Below, piece by piece: positions 1-13,351 of a stretch of DNA of 64,000 bases. Location of the stretch: assembly GCA_026874595.1 (NCBI GenBank), contig CM049306.1:96029642-96093641 (forward strand). Direction: 5' to 3'. The position numbers and the translations under genes were made by a program. The notes under the pieces are model-generated. The model was given only the letters and a program-made list of their open reading frames with translations. It did no database searches and was not told the DNA's origin. The stretch's first letter is position 1; the number at the start of each line of letters is the position of its first letter. This DNA is from Sipunculus nudus (lineage: Eukaryota; Annelida; Sipuncula; Golfingiida; Sipunculidae).

Positions 1-1403
1 AAAGCTATTCTTTCCAATCAATTTCTTTGAAATTTCAGATTTTAAAAGATTAAATCCTTATGTATATATGCTGTGAAAATTAAATCAACAGTGCCAAAGC
101 TGGACAAAATTTAAGGTATTGATTTTTTATTTATGCTAATAACTTGAAAAATTTGCAAAATTCAGATCTAATTTTGGGTAAACAATTGAATCTTGATTAA
201 ATAAAGTTATATTTCTGAAAAAAAAGTCTCTAGGTTCAGCAATTCTCATGTGAGTAAATATATTTCCTGATTTTTTAACAAATTGCATTATGTTTTTGGC
301 CCATAACTTCAAAATAATACCCAATACTAACCTAATTTTTGGTATGTTCATAGAAAATGTTTTAAGAATGTGAATCCTAAATACGATCAAAAACAGATCA
401 GTGGTTTTGATATTAGGCAGCCCTGAAGTGTAACAATGGCTTTTTTTATGGAAAACAGAGTTTTTTTTCCCTTAATATCTCGAAGTCCTGAACAAAGTCC
501 TAATGACCCAATTTTTGATATGGTAGGAGATTTTGGGGACATCTAAAATTATGTCAACAGCCTGGGGAGCATAGAGATGTGCACTGAATGACCTACAGTC
601 ATCAAAGTGGACTGCCTGACAATGTAAGGGAATACAACAAGAGCCTCAAAAAAAAATTCAATAACTAGCCTAATTTTGCAGCTTTTATTTTCAAATTTCA
701 GATTTTAACAGATTAAAATTAACTTATGTATACATGGTGTGAAAATTAAATCCACAGTACTTACAGGAAAAAAACGTGCCATGGCCAAAGTTGGGCAAAA
801 TTTAAGGTACCAATTTTATATTTTTGCCAATATTTAAAAAAATTTAACAAATTTTGATCTAATTTTTGGTATACAATTAAATTTTGATTAATATAAGTTG
901 TATTACTGGAAAAAAGTCCCTACCTTTAACACTTTTGGTCTTAAGTGACCAAATATCTTCCTGATTATTTTACAAAGTCCATTATGTTTGGGCCCATAAC
1001 TTTTTTAAATTATATAATACTGACTTAATATCTGGCATGTACATAGGAACTATATAGAGGAATATTTATGGTAAATATTAAGAAAACCAGATGAGTGGTT
1101 TTGATTTTAGGCAGTCCTGAAGTGTGAAAATAGATTTTTAATAAAAAATTGAGGTTTTTCCTTAATATCTCAGGGGAACGAAGTCCTATTGACCCAATTT
1201 TTGGCATGGTAGGAGATTATGGGGACATCTAACTGTATGCCGAAATTCAGATTCGTAGGTCCAACAGTGTCGAAACGTGCCAGTCTTACGGACGGACATC
1301 CAGACGGACAGACGGACGGACGGACAGACAGACAGACGGACGGACGATGGACAATGGACCATGACTATAGCTCAGATGACTTATAGTCAGCTGAGCTAAA
1401 AAT
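1..1403 (+). mobile_element. Repeat element A, truncated by the window start
   Basis: Highly similar to 25826-27213. It has the same two-half structure; the second half starts ACAAGAGCCTC at 647. The ACGG/ACAG microsatellite lies at about 1287-1348 and the hairpin terminus TAGCTCAG...CTGAGCTA ends at about 1398. No coding capacity. Its left end lies outside the window. Confidence 0.82.
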
Positions 1404-2274
1404 GATAAAATAAAAACATGGGCTCCAATCAAAGATGTACATTCCGCTGCTGCATCCCACATACCCTGCATTTAATGACATAATCAGTCAGATTTTATAA
1501 AATATAAGAATAGACTTTTCTTTATTCTTTATTTCATAATTCGCATTATATATAGATAGTAGCTGGATGCTACTTATTGTCTACAGATTACTATTTTCAT
1601 AAAAAAAAAATGAATGTTGTACCAGTGATCTTGCTCCGACGGATGGAACAGCCTATGTAGCCACTGTGCCATCACAAGTCATTTAAGGATAATGAAAAAG
1701 CGACAAGAATTCAACAATAACCAGCATTTAATTTTACCATTGTTATATTTAAACTTTACGATTGGTTTTACCATAGTTTCTGTTAAGATTTATCCGTTTT
1801 TGTTATTGTACTGGTATAACCTGAATGGTTTCATATTCCAATAAATGTATAAAAGTAATTGGCCCACCAAACAAAATAGATTAAAAAATAGACCATCGGG
1901 GGGGGGGGTTAAAGATGGGATAGAAGAACAACTATAAACACGTTCGATAACATTATGACTAATGATGACAATTTTTTTGTTATGATTTGATATTTACTTC
2001 AAGTTTGTTTCCTTCAACAGGACTTTTCTAAAATTCTAAATTTTTAAGGTCCCTTTGTTTTGTTTTTCAAAACACTCTCCTTAAATAATTCTGCAGCAAA
2101 ACATGCATTTCATTCAATGCTGATTATCTGTCCTTTACATGTCTGTATCTACTGTAAATGTCTGTAAATAAATCTCTGTAAATAACTGATGAAAATAGCT
2201 ACTCCACAGAAGGTATAATTGCTCCAAAATGATATGCTATTGCCCGCACAGAGCTGAGGTTATATGAACAATGT

Positions 2275-2310
2275 GATTATTATTATTATTATTATTAATA
2301 TTATTATTTT
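2275..2310. repeat. (ATT)n microsatellite
   Basis: About ten ATT repeats with one interruption. Confidence 0.95.
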
Positions 2311-3728
2311 GCTTCTTAATATGTACTCCATTCCACTGTGAATGGTGGACTATATGTAGAATTTCCTAAAACTTTGGGTTGGGTTAGTGAGGATCTGGCA
2401 CTAAATCCAGTCAAAGTTGCCAATTTTTCTGTTGTTTATTCTTCACAAAATATGTAAAAAAATTTAGTCATCCGCCTTAAAATTTTACAAATTATTTTTT
2501 GGATAATGACCAAAACATAAAATACTCCCTATAATTCCTTAGGAACCTTTAAATATACTTTGGATGAACTTACCATAAGAGGCGGGTTTCTATACCTTCA
2601 CTATCAGCGAGCGGATAATGATGTTGGTGATGTAATGATCGAACAATAGGATGACGCAATAACAAAATCATATCAAATGGAAGAATAACAGCGCCATTTT
2701 CATATGTTATGTATAAATGAAGTGAATATTTAGTCACTGGTTAAAACCAAGGAAAGTGGAGCCATACTGTATACAATACAGGGTTGCCTGAAATCAGCAA
2801 GTGGTCCGCCATATGTACATTGCACAAACTACCCAAGGATACCTTGTTGTCTCTATATGAATTGTTTTAATGAATTCATCAATGAAATTTTGTAGAACAA
2901 TATACTGGTGGACAAACAACAGCTGATTAATTTTTACAAACAGTCTGATGGATCTTGATGCTGATCCATGTGTTGGCAGAGGTTTGCGCTCTACAGGTGC
3001 TCTCTAATATTGTAATAAACATCTTAACGCAGTCTTTGAGTGTCTAGTCTAAGTTATTGTGATGTAATATATCCTACTAACCATTCTGAGGTGTTTTGTT
3101 GCTAAATATCTCTCTGTAAGAAATATTTATATAAAATGGTCCTCAATTTTGCTCTAAAATCAAATTTGACCTGAAAAAATGACAAAACCACTATAGAAAA
3201 AATTAGCACCATATTTTTTTGTAAAGTTTAAGGTCTAAGGATCACAAAAATGTAGGGTGTCCACTTTTTACAGGGAAAAATTACTTGGTGACATATGCCC
3301 CCACACTACCACCAAAATAATCAAAACACCTTCAACATACAGCAGGAAGCTAGATGAACCAGAGTTTTGTAAAGGGTGTTATATCCAACCATCCATCTTG
3401 GTTACATGGGTTTCCCTTTTGTAAACATTGCTGTGTTTAATAACAACTTGTAGATAAACAATCTCATACCTCCATCACTGAGGTGTTATCAGACCTTTTC
3501 TAAACAGGAATTACCTACAGGTCATTAATATGTATGCAAGAAATCACAAAATGTCTATAGAAAAAAGATAGTTGAATAGCTTGCTTTGATGAACCAAAGC
3601 CAAACAAATGATTTCTTTCTGATACTGCAGTGAGATATTCACCTAGAAAACTATACTAACAATTCAGGAGTTTCTTATAATTCTGTAATCTTATAAGGTT
3701 TGAGAAACAAAACCACATTTAGACTCAC

Positions 3729-3931
3729 TGAATTAAAACAAGCATGAGTACAGTTCCCCTTCTCATTGGGACACTGGCTTGTCACTTCAAAGATGTAATC
3801 CACAAACTTAGAGTACTTCATCTGGTACCCCACCACTCCTGCTATTGCCTTCTCTCCTGTGTTAACGTTTGTCAGTAGGATAGGTGTGACCGCTGTCACC
3901 ACTGTGTTGTTGAGGCGTTCTTCAGGCTTTT
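3729..3931 (-). CDS. CACNA2D3: Alpha2delta exon 23 (last coding exon in the window)
   Basis: A 203-nt exon, CTTGTAG acceptor and TCA|GTGAGT donor, phase 1 to 0, residues 591-657. It encodes KPEERLNNTVVTAVTPILLT, NVNTGEKAIAGVVGYQMKYS, KFVDYIFEVTSQCPNEKGNC, THACFNS. It matches the family VVTAS-x-x...A-x-x-GVQMKLEF-x-x-x-F-x-x-x-x-x-QC...C-x-x-x-C. NNT is a sequon. The next family block (DCYLIDNNGF) was not found in positions 1-3728 and must lie outside. Confidence 0.95.
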
Positions 3932-4585
3932 CTACAAGCAAAAATGAAAATTTATTTCAACAAATATACCTATGCCTCAGATCTCAATAATAACAAATGA
4001 TTTAAAGGTGAAAAGCAAATTTTCCTCTTTTTATCAATGAAAGAGACTACCCATCTCTTCTTCTTCCATTCTTGTTCTGAAATTTGGTATGCTTTTACAG
4101 GTAGCATTCACTATTCTGCAAGACTTGTGCCCCAATCAACTGGTCTATATAAAATTTTATTCCTTCATATTTTGCCATAACTGGGTCATGAATTTTTTAT
4201 AAAATTTTGTGTGCCCTACAATTTGTCACAATTTTATCCACTAAACTTGACTTGTGGCACCACCTAAATAAAATTTTCTAGGAAATGCTGTCTACAATTC
4301 TCAAAATTAACTTCATGGATTGTTAGAAAATCTGATATTCACTGACCCTAGACAGCCAGATCTGTTTCAAACTTAAGGTCTGTGATGTCACCTAATAAGC
4401 AAGCCTGGTGGCGTCACTAGTGCAATTAAATAGATCTCTCAAGTCTTGTGCCAAACATAACCATCACTGAATTACTTAAGTAATGATTTATGACAGATTG
4501 ACAATGATCCCTTGTTGACTGCCTGTTTTTTTACTTTTATTTAAGATCTGCAGACATATGTGTGTATATGTGTATGTTGGCTCAC
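3932..4585 (-). other. Intron, no features
   Basis: 654 bp of AT-rich intron. Nothing recognised. Confidence 0.6.
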
Positions 4586-4695
4586 CTCCTTCTGTATGGT
4601 AAGGTATCATGAATGTGAACACCCCTTCTCCGTTCTCCACAGCTCGCTTGTAATAAAGCTCCTCAATAGTTCCCTTGTTCTCCTCAATAAAGTAC
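4586..4695 (-). CDS. CACNA2D3: Alpha2delta exon 22
   Basis: A 110-nt exon, TTTGCAG acceptor and GGAG|GTGAG donor, phase 2 to 1, residues 554-589. It encodes YFIEENKGTIEELYYKRAVE then NGEGVFTFMIPYHTEG, with Glu split to exon 23. It matches the family block W/L-Y-x-R-A-x-(E/D)-x-x-x-G-x-(F/Y)-x-(F/Y)-x-x-P. Confidence 0.94.
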
Positions 4696-5268
4696 CTGCA
4701 AACAAAAATGTGTGTACATTATAGGTGCTGTTACAGAGTGTAACATCATTATGTCTAATATATGAAACATTTAAAAATCAGACTTGGTGCACAAATAAAT
4801 TATATTTTACACAGAAAAAGTTCCAACCCTCTGCCCTACATGTTTACTTTATTTATGTTGTAACAATTCAACCAAAGTTGTTTATAATGAGTTGAGTAGT
4901 CGTTGGTCTGTGGGAGTTTTCTGTCTGTTGTTAACTGATATTCACAACTACGTGGAGTCTATATCACAGCAGAAATAAAGATAATATTCTGAAATTTCAA
5001 GAGGACAAACTGAACTTTGGTCCATCCAATCTCCAATGATGTAACAAAGACCTAATGTCTTGTTTGAATATGCATCTGGTCAAATCACAAAAAAAAACTC
5101 ACCCATCTGAAGAAAACCAATTATTTACCAATTAATCAATTAACATTTTATTGTAAGTAACATTATAATGTGATAATAATCATAATAATTTATTGCAGGC
5201 TCAATAGTCTACATGTGCAGTACAATATGAACTTGAAGAGATTACAAAGAGTGAATGTATATACTTAC
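4696..5268 (-). other. Intron, no features
   Basis: 573 bp of AT-rich intron. Nothing recognised. Confidence 0.6.
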
Positions 5269-5349
5269 GGATCAGTGAGTTCACTTGTGAATGCACAGTA
5301 CCGGGTTAGTCCACTTCGCATGCCATAAAACACTAGTTCAATTCCTCTC
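5269..5349 (-). CDS. CACNA2D3: Alpha2delta exon 21
   Basis: An 81-nt exon, GATACAG acceptor and CC|GTAAGT donor, phase 2 to 2. It completes Glu, then RGIELVFYGMRSGLTRYCAF, TSELTD, with Pro split to exon 22. It matches the family GV-x-x-(V/A)F-x-GTR-x-GL-x-R motif. Here Thr of the GTR motif is Met (GMRSGLTR). Confidence 0.95.
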
Positions 5350-7021
5350 CTGTATCAATGAAACAGTTCTTGTTAATGACAAATGTAACACTCAGACCTG
5401 TAGAAAGAGCAAAAGTCATATATGACTGGTAAAACAATGTGAATGAGATCAGTGTAATGCTAATGGCATTTAATAATATGACAATAAGACGATAATCTTG
5501 ACACCGGTACCTGGCAGTGACAATTAACATATTTGACCTAATGAGCACCCTTGGTGTTTCACTTTTTGCACATGGGAAATTTATGATCCCTAAAGACCCA
5601 AGCTTTAAATCAAAAAATTTTTCCATCCTTGTAAAATTACTGACAAAAATTATTGACAACCAATACCAAGACAAATGTGCATCTTGTATTTATGGTCTTC
5701 ATCAGTACAATAATATATGACTGATATGATTTTTGACTGAAAGGGATGGTGACTTTGGATGGCTAACTATGAGCAGTTTGCCAGGGACCACAAAGTCATG
5801 GGGTGGCACTTACTCTGGCTGAGGCCCTTATCAAGTCAAATATGGCAACTGCAAGCATGTCAAACAACCATGGGATATCACCAATAAGCGGAGCAAGTAA
5901 CAAGCTGAATTTCACATATTTATATAGAGCACGGAAAATGAGAACATGTGGTTCAAGGGTTTTAATTAAATTCATAATTTATACAATCACATATGGAAGA
6001 TGCCTTTTTTTACCTTTATTTTCATTAGACATTTTAAAACTTTTCAGAATTATTGACCTAAACATATTAAATACCTTAATTTAATATATATGTGATAAGG
6101 ATCTATTTCTCTTTTTTTGGATCATCCTTAAACATAAATCAACTCAACATCTATCTAGATTTTCCAAAGCAAATTTCCAAGCACAGCCCTCAGACCAAGT
6201 TTTGACAGTTGTACAAGCATTTGGTATTTTACTCCCCCGCCTGGCAAGTGGGGAAGAAGGCTTAATTATTAGTTTATTGCTATACTGATATTTTGTTGGG
6301 GTGGGGTCCCCACTGAGTGCTTAACTACTGAACAGATTTTTTTATGCTTTCCTTTTTCTTTCTTCTGCCCATATTTTTCACTGAAACATGAAAACTGCTA
6401 ATTTGCCAAACTTGACTTTTGTGAAACTTATCACAGATGAATTGCACCTGATATATGTTTTTGACTGTCACCTAATTTTTAGGACATACCTACATGCCTA
6501 TTCCTTAATAATGCTCAGTTGCAGGTGACAAGGTTGAAACTTCAAGAGATCATTTGATGACTGCAGACCTTTAATTTAATGTTTGACAATACATGTTTAA
6601 GAAAGGGTCAAAATTGTGGAAACAAGTTTTAAATCAATCATATTATTAAACTATTCACTAGCCTAAAAAGACAAATCAATGGCCTAAACAAGACTAACAA
6701 GTTGAGATTTTGATAAAATTTTCAGTATATCTCGGTAATGATACAAGGAACAATTGATTAAATTTTTGGGGTGATCCATTCATAAACAACCCTGGAATGA
6801 GTGTTTTATTGGGCCTTATAGCACATTTGTTAACATGGGGATGTAGCATGGGACGATAAGGCCATCTTTGGAATACGAGTCATGACATAACAGACGTGAC
6901 GCCACAGAGGACAATGAAATCACTCCATGTGTATGTGCCTTTCCCCTCAAAGGTGTCAGTAAATCAACATACAGCATAAAGAAAAATGTTGCATTTCTGA
7001 CAATCCCATATGGGGGAAATT

Positions 7022-7075
7022 TGCTGCCTTGGCAGAGGTCTGCACTCTCTGAGCGAAATTCTAGTTATAATTACT
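7022..7075 (+). mobile_element. Retroposon-like 3' tail fragment
   Basis: The phrase GCCTTGGCAGAGGTCTGCAC, TCTCTGAGCGAAATTCTAGTT resembles the 3' tail of a retroposon found widely in invertebrate and fish genomes, as I recall it. A shorter, more diverged relative is at 2970-3010. The 5' limit of the element is not visible; it may start near 6225. Confidence 0.35.
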
Positions 7076-7915
7076 TAAATTTTAACTTAGAAAACTCTGA
7101 AGTATTAATTCTTTAAAGTATTTTTTTACTTTAAATGAACTTCGATCCATATGGTTCTGCTATGTCCAGGTAAAAGTAATTTGAAGATGGCTTTTAAAAT
7201 TTCATGACAAATCCTCAAATAGTTCTTGTGATAATGGTCCTGAAAGAGCATGAAAGACTAACTGACAGATTGCTAGAGGGATGCACAGATATATGGATGT
7301 AAAACCTGAGTAACATGTGATCCTGCCTGGTTTGGCCCCTGATTAGAGATTCTGTCAATATATATGACTGTCTGCATTGTCATCATCTGATCTACATCAC
7401 ATGATAATGTTAGTATTAGCAGGAGCATGCAGGGAGGCTGGTTAATCATCCATATACCTGATTGTCTATATCTTTATACTAAAAGCAGCTACTACAGCAA
7501 GCTGATGTAAGATATCCCATGCAGCCACCCCTCTATCGCTTGTGGACTCACCCGTCTGAGTCCCCGTAACATAAGTGGGTTGCCCTGATGGGTCAACCAA
7601 TCAAAACATTTTCTTACTACCCTTACCCCAGGGCTCAAAGTTATGACTTCACCTGGACTATGATGGTACGGAGGTTGAAAATGGCCTCTGTCCAATTAAC
7701 TGGTATATCATTTTCACATATTACTTCACATTTCATATATAATGGTATTGCACATTATGTGATGGTCAGTTAATAATAGCCCAAGTGGCTAATGTTATTA
7801 TATCCACTAATGTCTGTAAATAAGGTTTTGTATTATATTGTATTGTATATATTCCTCAAAATATGAACATAAAGACTCATGATACAATTTCTATTACCAA
7901 ATAAGTAGCTGCAAT

Positions 7916-7917
<2 letters not shown>

Positions 7918-7950
<33 letters not shown>
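7918..7950. repeat. (CT)n microsatellite
   Basis: About 30 bp of CT repeats followed by a CACACA patch. Confidence 0.97.
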
Positions 7951-7952
<2 letters not shown>

Positions 7953-10329
7953 CACACAGAACACACAGGGCACACACATCAACATATAAATACATATACA
8001 CAAATAAAAAAAAACTTTCAAAGAACTTAACACTTTGATACTATTTGATATAAAAACAAATATTCCTCAGCAAATGAAAACATTTGTATTTTGAATACAT
8101 AAAGCTGTTTATATAGTCTCTATGCTGATGTTTAGTTTGGAAAATAAATGTTATTCATTACAATACTTTCATCAATAACACCACCTACAAAAATTAAAAA
8201 AAGTGAAATATAAAATGTAACAAATGACTGAAAATTTTGTGACATTTTGACATCTTTAATACAACATATCTATAGTCATCATGTTATGTCCATCATTTTA
8301 CACAAACAGGTTACAATATGAATGAAACACAAAAACCACAGAAAATTCTGTATGAAAAATCTCTTGCATCACATAAGCCACACAGAAATGGTAAAATCAT
8401 AAAAGAAAATACAAAAGTATTGTTACCATGAAGCAGGGGGTTAGTGAGGTCAGGTGACGGGAGTTATCTAGGAGGGAATGGTACATGTACAGAGAGTGGA
8501 ATGAAAGTCAGAAAGCCAGCATGCTTAAAAACAAAAGTCCTATTACCCATCCAGCTCACCAGGCTGGCACAATCTGAAGGGCACAGAAGGGGCAGGTCAG
8601 CTCACGTTTTTATTTATGATCATGATGACATAAGTGGATTTACACAGATAAACAGGGTTTCTGCAATTCTTTTCAAGGATTTATTAGTTTTAAATGAAGA
8701 CAAATTTGGGATTTCAATTTTTTTTACATGGCCTCCTTTACCACCCTTCAGCTGTCTCATTTTTATTCAATTTTCCTTTTTCTGTTTTGCTTTTTCATTT
8801 TTTATGCTTATGGAAGAATCATTAATAACTGATGTGGGTTAAAGTTGTTCATCCTCTTTCTTTAATGACTGAGTTAACCACCAGATGTCACAAGAGCACA
8901 ATACAGTGAAGCTTGGATAAAACATTTGAGAGAAAGCCCCCAGCCACCATGAACCTATTATCACATTGCATAGTTGTTGTTATAATATCTTGGTGACTTT
9001 AAGGAGTAAGTCCTTGAAACTTTAACACAATTTATTCTGTTGAACATCACACTTACAGCTTCTCGCTGAACAAGTCAGATACTGGTTCCTGTTGACATTA
9101 AATTAAAGATTCCTGCTGTAGGCTTAACTTACATCTACCAGACAAAAATCACAGTTTCACAGATACTTAAAAGTACATACGATCATAGAAGGCAGCTCTT
9201 GGATCACATCAATGGTCATTACTTCTGCTGATATAAGTTGAGATGGAAGTCCATAACTTACTTAAATATTATTCGAAGGATGCAGCCAAATACATCTTAG
9301 TGTGCCACATGCCTGCCATGTCCTACAAGGGTGGACAGAGATGCACAGGATGCACACCTCTGTCTCCCATCTCCCCCACTATCACTGGATTTCCAATCCT
9401 TATAAACATATTGCACTGGTCATTATTTCTTTGATAACTAATCAACTAGGATGCTTCATTTAATTCCAATAGCATAAGTGTGAACATCTCTCACCCTGAC
9501 TCCAGGCACTACACACAAAGGTGTGATTTTCTTTATAAGATTCATTGCCTTTACCTGAACTGCTCATTTGTTCTGACCTAAGTGTCATCCTCCTTGAACA
9601 TGCTTTGGCTTTCATTGAATTGCTAATTATACCTACAGGTAATTAACCATTTATAGACAGATTCAAAATTACAAAAATCTAATGTACACTTTCTAACATT
9701 GATCCAACAAGGAATAAATTGGTTATAACACCTCTGTCACATATGGTCCTTCGCCATGGCTAATTACTATATACAGTTACACTTCAGTACACCCACTTGC
9801 TTAGAACAATATTCTCTTACAGATTTTACATAATACAACATCTCAGATATTGCAATTAAACTAACGTGGCCCTTTCAAAAGTCCCTGTGACATATTCATA
9901 ATTAACAAGAATTCACATAAGATATTATCTTTTTAGTGAAAAAACATAACTGCATTTCAAAAGTTCAGGTTTACAGACTCTGCATACTTGACAGAGAGAC
10001 ACACACTTCAATCAAAACTGCTCATTACTGGTGCCTTTATAATTTAGGAAAATAGAGAAAAAGAGGTAAAAAAGGCAAAAATTGTAATATAAAATGAGAA
10101 GTGATTAAAAGTCACTGACTGAAACATCCCCTAGTGGCTGGTAATGTTACTGATGCTGGTCAGTTTGGAATTAGCTGGTAGCAAAAACTGGACATAATAC
10201 TGCACAGATAAATGTTCCAGAAGGTTACGAGGCCCATGTTATACAAATAAGAATTTACCACCTTCTACACACACTCCTGCAGTGAAAGGCTTGTCTGGCT
10301 CTCATTGGGCATGGGTAAACAACCTCACA

Positions 10330-13115
10330 ATGGTGTACATGATACTGTGAAGTTGTTCTTGATACCACTACTGGAGTGGTAGATGATACAGTGAGGTGGT
10401 AGATGATACAGTGAGGTGGTAGATGATACTGTGAGATGGAAGACGATACTGTGAGGTGGTAGATGATACTGTGAGGTGGTAGATGATACAGTGAGGTGGT
10501 AGATGATACTGTGAGGTGGTAGATGATACTGTGAGGTGGTAGATGATACTGTGAGGTGGTAGATGATACTGTGAGGTGGAAGACGATACTGTGAGGTGGT
10601 AGATGATACTTGAGGTGGTAGATGATACAGTGAGGTGGTAGATGATACTGTGAGGTGGAAGACAATACTGTGAGGTGGTAGATGATACTGTGAGGTGGAA
10701 GATGATACTGTGAGGTGATAGACGATACTGTGAGGTGGCAGATGATACTATAAGCTGAAAGTACTGAGAGGTTGTACTGGATACTGTAAGATTGTAGATG
10801 TTACTGTGAGGATTTCCTTGATACTTTGAGGTTTTAGATGATATTGTAAGGTTATAGATGATACTCTTAGGTTGTACTTGATACTGTAAGGTTGTACATT
10901 ATACTGTAAGGATGTAGATGATACTGCGAGGTTGTATTTGATACTATGAGGTGGCAGATGATACTGTTAGGTTTAGATGATACTGTGAGGTGGTAGATGA
11001 TACTGTAAGGTTGTAGATGATAATGTGAGGTGGTAGATGAAACTGCGAAGTTGAACTTGATGTGAGGTTGTACTTAATGTGAGGTTGTACTTAATACTGT
11101 CGGGTGGAAGATGATACTGTGAGGTGGTAGATGATACTGTGAGGTGGTAGATGATACTGTGAGGTGGTAGATGATACTGTGAGGTGGAAGATGATACCGT
11201 GAGGTGATAGACGATACTGTGAGGTGGCAGATGATACAATAAGCTGAAAGTACTGAGAGGTTGTACTGGATACTGTAAGATTGTAGATGTTACTGTGAGG
11301 ATTTCCTTGATACTTTGAGGTTGTAGATGATATTGTAAGGTTATAGATGATACTCTTAGGTTGTACTTGATACTGTAAGGTTGTAGATTATACTGTGAGG
11401 ATGTAGATGATACTGTGAGGTTGTATTTGATACTATGAGGTGGCAGATGATACTGTTAGGTTTAGATGATACTGTGAGGTGGTAGATGATACTGTAAGGT
11501 TGTAGATGATAATGTGAGCTGGTAGATGATACTGTGAGGTGGTAGATGATACAAGGAGGTGGTAGATGATACTGTGAGGTGGTAGATGATACAAGGAGGT
11601 GGTAGATGATGCTGTGAGGTAGAAGATGATACTGTGAGGTGATAGATGATACTGTTAGGTGGTAGATGATATTGTTACATGGTAGATGATACTGTGAGGT
11701 GGCTGATGATACAGTGTGGTTGTACTTGATACTGTAAGGCTCTATATGATACTGTGAGATTGCAGATGATACTGTAAGGACGTTGATGATACTGTGAGGT
11801 GGTATATGATACTGTGAGATTGTACTTGATACTGTAATGTTGTTGGTGATACTGTAATGTAGTAGATGATACTGTAAGGATGAAGATGATACTGTTAGGT
11901 AGTTGGTGATACAGGGAGGTTGTAGATGATACTGTGAGGTGGTAGATGATACTGTTAGGTGGTAGATGATATTGTTACATGGTAGATGATACTGTGAGGT
12001 GGTAGATGATACAGTGTGGTTGTACTTGATACTGTAAAGCTGTATATGATACTGTGAGGTTGTAGATGATACTGTAAGGACGTTGATGATACTGTGAGGT
12101 GGTATATGATACTGTGAGATTGTACTTAATACTGTAATGTTGTTGGTGATACTGTAATGTTGTAGATGATACTGTAAGGATGAAGATGATACTGTTAGGT
12201 AGTTGGTGATACAGGGAGGTTGTAGATGATATTGTGAGGTGGTAGATGATACTGAAAGTTTTAAGATGATACTGTGAGAAGGTAGATGATACTGTAAGGT
12301 TGTAGATGTATCCTGGTAGATGATACAGTCAGGTTTTAATTGATACTGTGAGGTGGGAGATGGTACTGTGAGGTTGTACTTGATACTGTGATGTTGTAGG
12401 TGATACTGTGAGGTTGTAGACGATACTGTAAAAAGTTAGATGATACTGTGAGGTGGTAGATGATACTGTAAGGTTGTACTTGATACTGTAAGGTTCTAGA
12501 TCATACTATAAAGACGTAGATGATACTGTGAGGTGGTTGATGATACTGTGAAGTTTTACTTGATGTTAGTTTGTACTTGATGAGAGGTTGTACTTGATAC
12601 TGTGAGGTTGAAGATGATACTGTGAGGTGGTAGATGATACTATGAGGTTGTACTTGATATGTGATCTTGTAGGTGATACTGTGAGGTTGTACTTGATATG
12701 TGATCTTGTAGGTGATACTGTGAGGTTGTACTTGATATGTGATCTTGTAGGTGATACTGTGAGGTTGTACTTGATATGTGATCTTGTAGGTGATACTGTG
12801 AGGTTGTACTTGATATTGGATCTTGTAGGTGATACTGTGAGGTTGTACTTGATATGTGATCTTGTAGGTGATACTGTGAGGTTGGACGTGATATTGTTAA
12901 GTTGTAGATAATACTGGGAGGTTGTACCTGATATTGGTAGGTTGTAGAAATTACAGGGAGGTTGTATGGATACTGTGGGGTTGTAGGTGATACAGTGAAT
13001 TTGTGGACCATACTGTGAGGATATACAGAATATCATTGAGTATGTTGTCCATAATACTGTGAGATTGTTAACTGTACTGCTGAGGTAATACATAGTACTG
13101 TAAGGAAGTGCAAAC
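10330..13115. repeat. 2.8 kb minisatellite of about 20-bp units with higher-order repeats
   Basis: Roughly 135-140 units of consensus GTAGATGATACTGTGAGGTG and variants (TTGTACTTGATACTGTAAGG and others). Higher-order copies are visible: a block containing ATAAGCTGAAAGTACTGAGA at 10751 recurs 489 bp later at 11240, and the 11641-11900 block recurs exactly 300 bp later at 11941. A separate 39-bp period occurs at 12645-12880. Long ORFs on both strands are consequences of the repetition. Confidence 0.95.
12645..12880. repeat. 39-bp sub-array, about 6 copies, open on both strands
   Basis: Six copies of a 39-bp unit (GTTGTACTTGATATGTGATC then TTGTAGGTGATACTGTGAG) with almost no divergence except one unit. 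Translated on the plus strand it gives a 13-residue repeat GDTVRLYLICDLV; the minus strand is also open in two frames. It is the youngest part of the minisatellite. Not interpreted as coding. Confidence 0.92.
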
Positions 13116-13351
13116 TATTGTGTAGGAGTGTGCAGCATACAGATTCACCACAAAAGCCAGAAAACAAGAAGGATAAACACAAGAGTAATAACAGCTTTCA
13201 CCACAAACTTACTGACAATAGATAAAATAGTTAGATATCTTAAGTTACTTAACACTTTCTGGACAAGTTTAAAGTCAACAGCTACAGTAAAATCTTAATT
13301 TCATTAAACTCCTTATGCCTTGATCTCCTGTTAATCCAAAAAAACACTCAC

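Larger units (their letters stand above)
1..3728 (-). other. 3'-side intron, incomplete
   Basis: It holds the right part of a repeat element (1-1403), a G-run near 1900, an ATT microsatellite (2275-2310), and a short retroposon-like phrase at 2970-3010. No downstream alpha2delta exon was found. Confidence 0.7.
5350..13351 (-). other. 8 kb intron with a large minisatellite
   Basis: It contains a retroposon-like tail near 7022-7070, a CT microsatellite (7918-7950), the 2.8 kb minisatellite (10330-13115), and otherwise AT-rich sequence. ORFs at 5517-6084, 7492-7773, 8444-8842 and 9243-9434 show no domain or conservation that I recognise. Confidence 0.7.

Noticed and set aside
7833-8033. ORF with Arg-Glu repeat
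   Set aside because: A translation of the CT microsatellite.
8444-8842. 132-codon plus-strand ORF
   Set aside because: Phe-rich end from T-rich DNA, no motif, no splice or promoter context.
9057-9088. Possible 32-nt exon (EPVSDLFSEKL) with a good acceptor and GTAAGT donor on the minus strand
   Set aside because: Its length is not compatible with the phases: exon 20 ends in phase 2 and joins exon 21 directly in frame, and inserting this segment creates a stop.
10255-13093. Long His/Ser/Thr-rich ORFs across the minisatellite
   Set aside because: By-products of a stop-free tandem repeat, present on both strands.
10330-13115. CRISPR-like array (about 20-bp repeats)
   Set aside because: Units are contiguous with no unique spacers, in an animal intron. 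It is a minisatellite.
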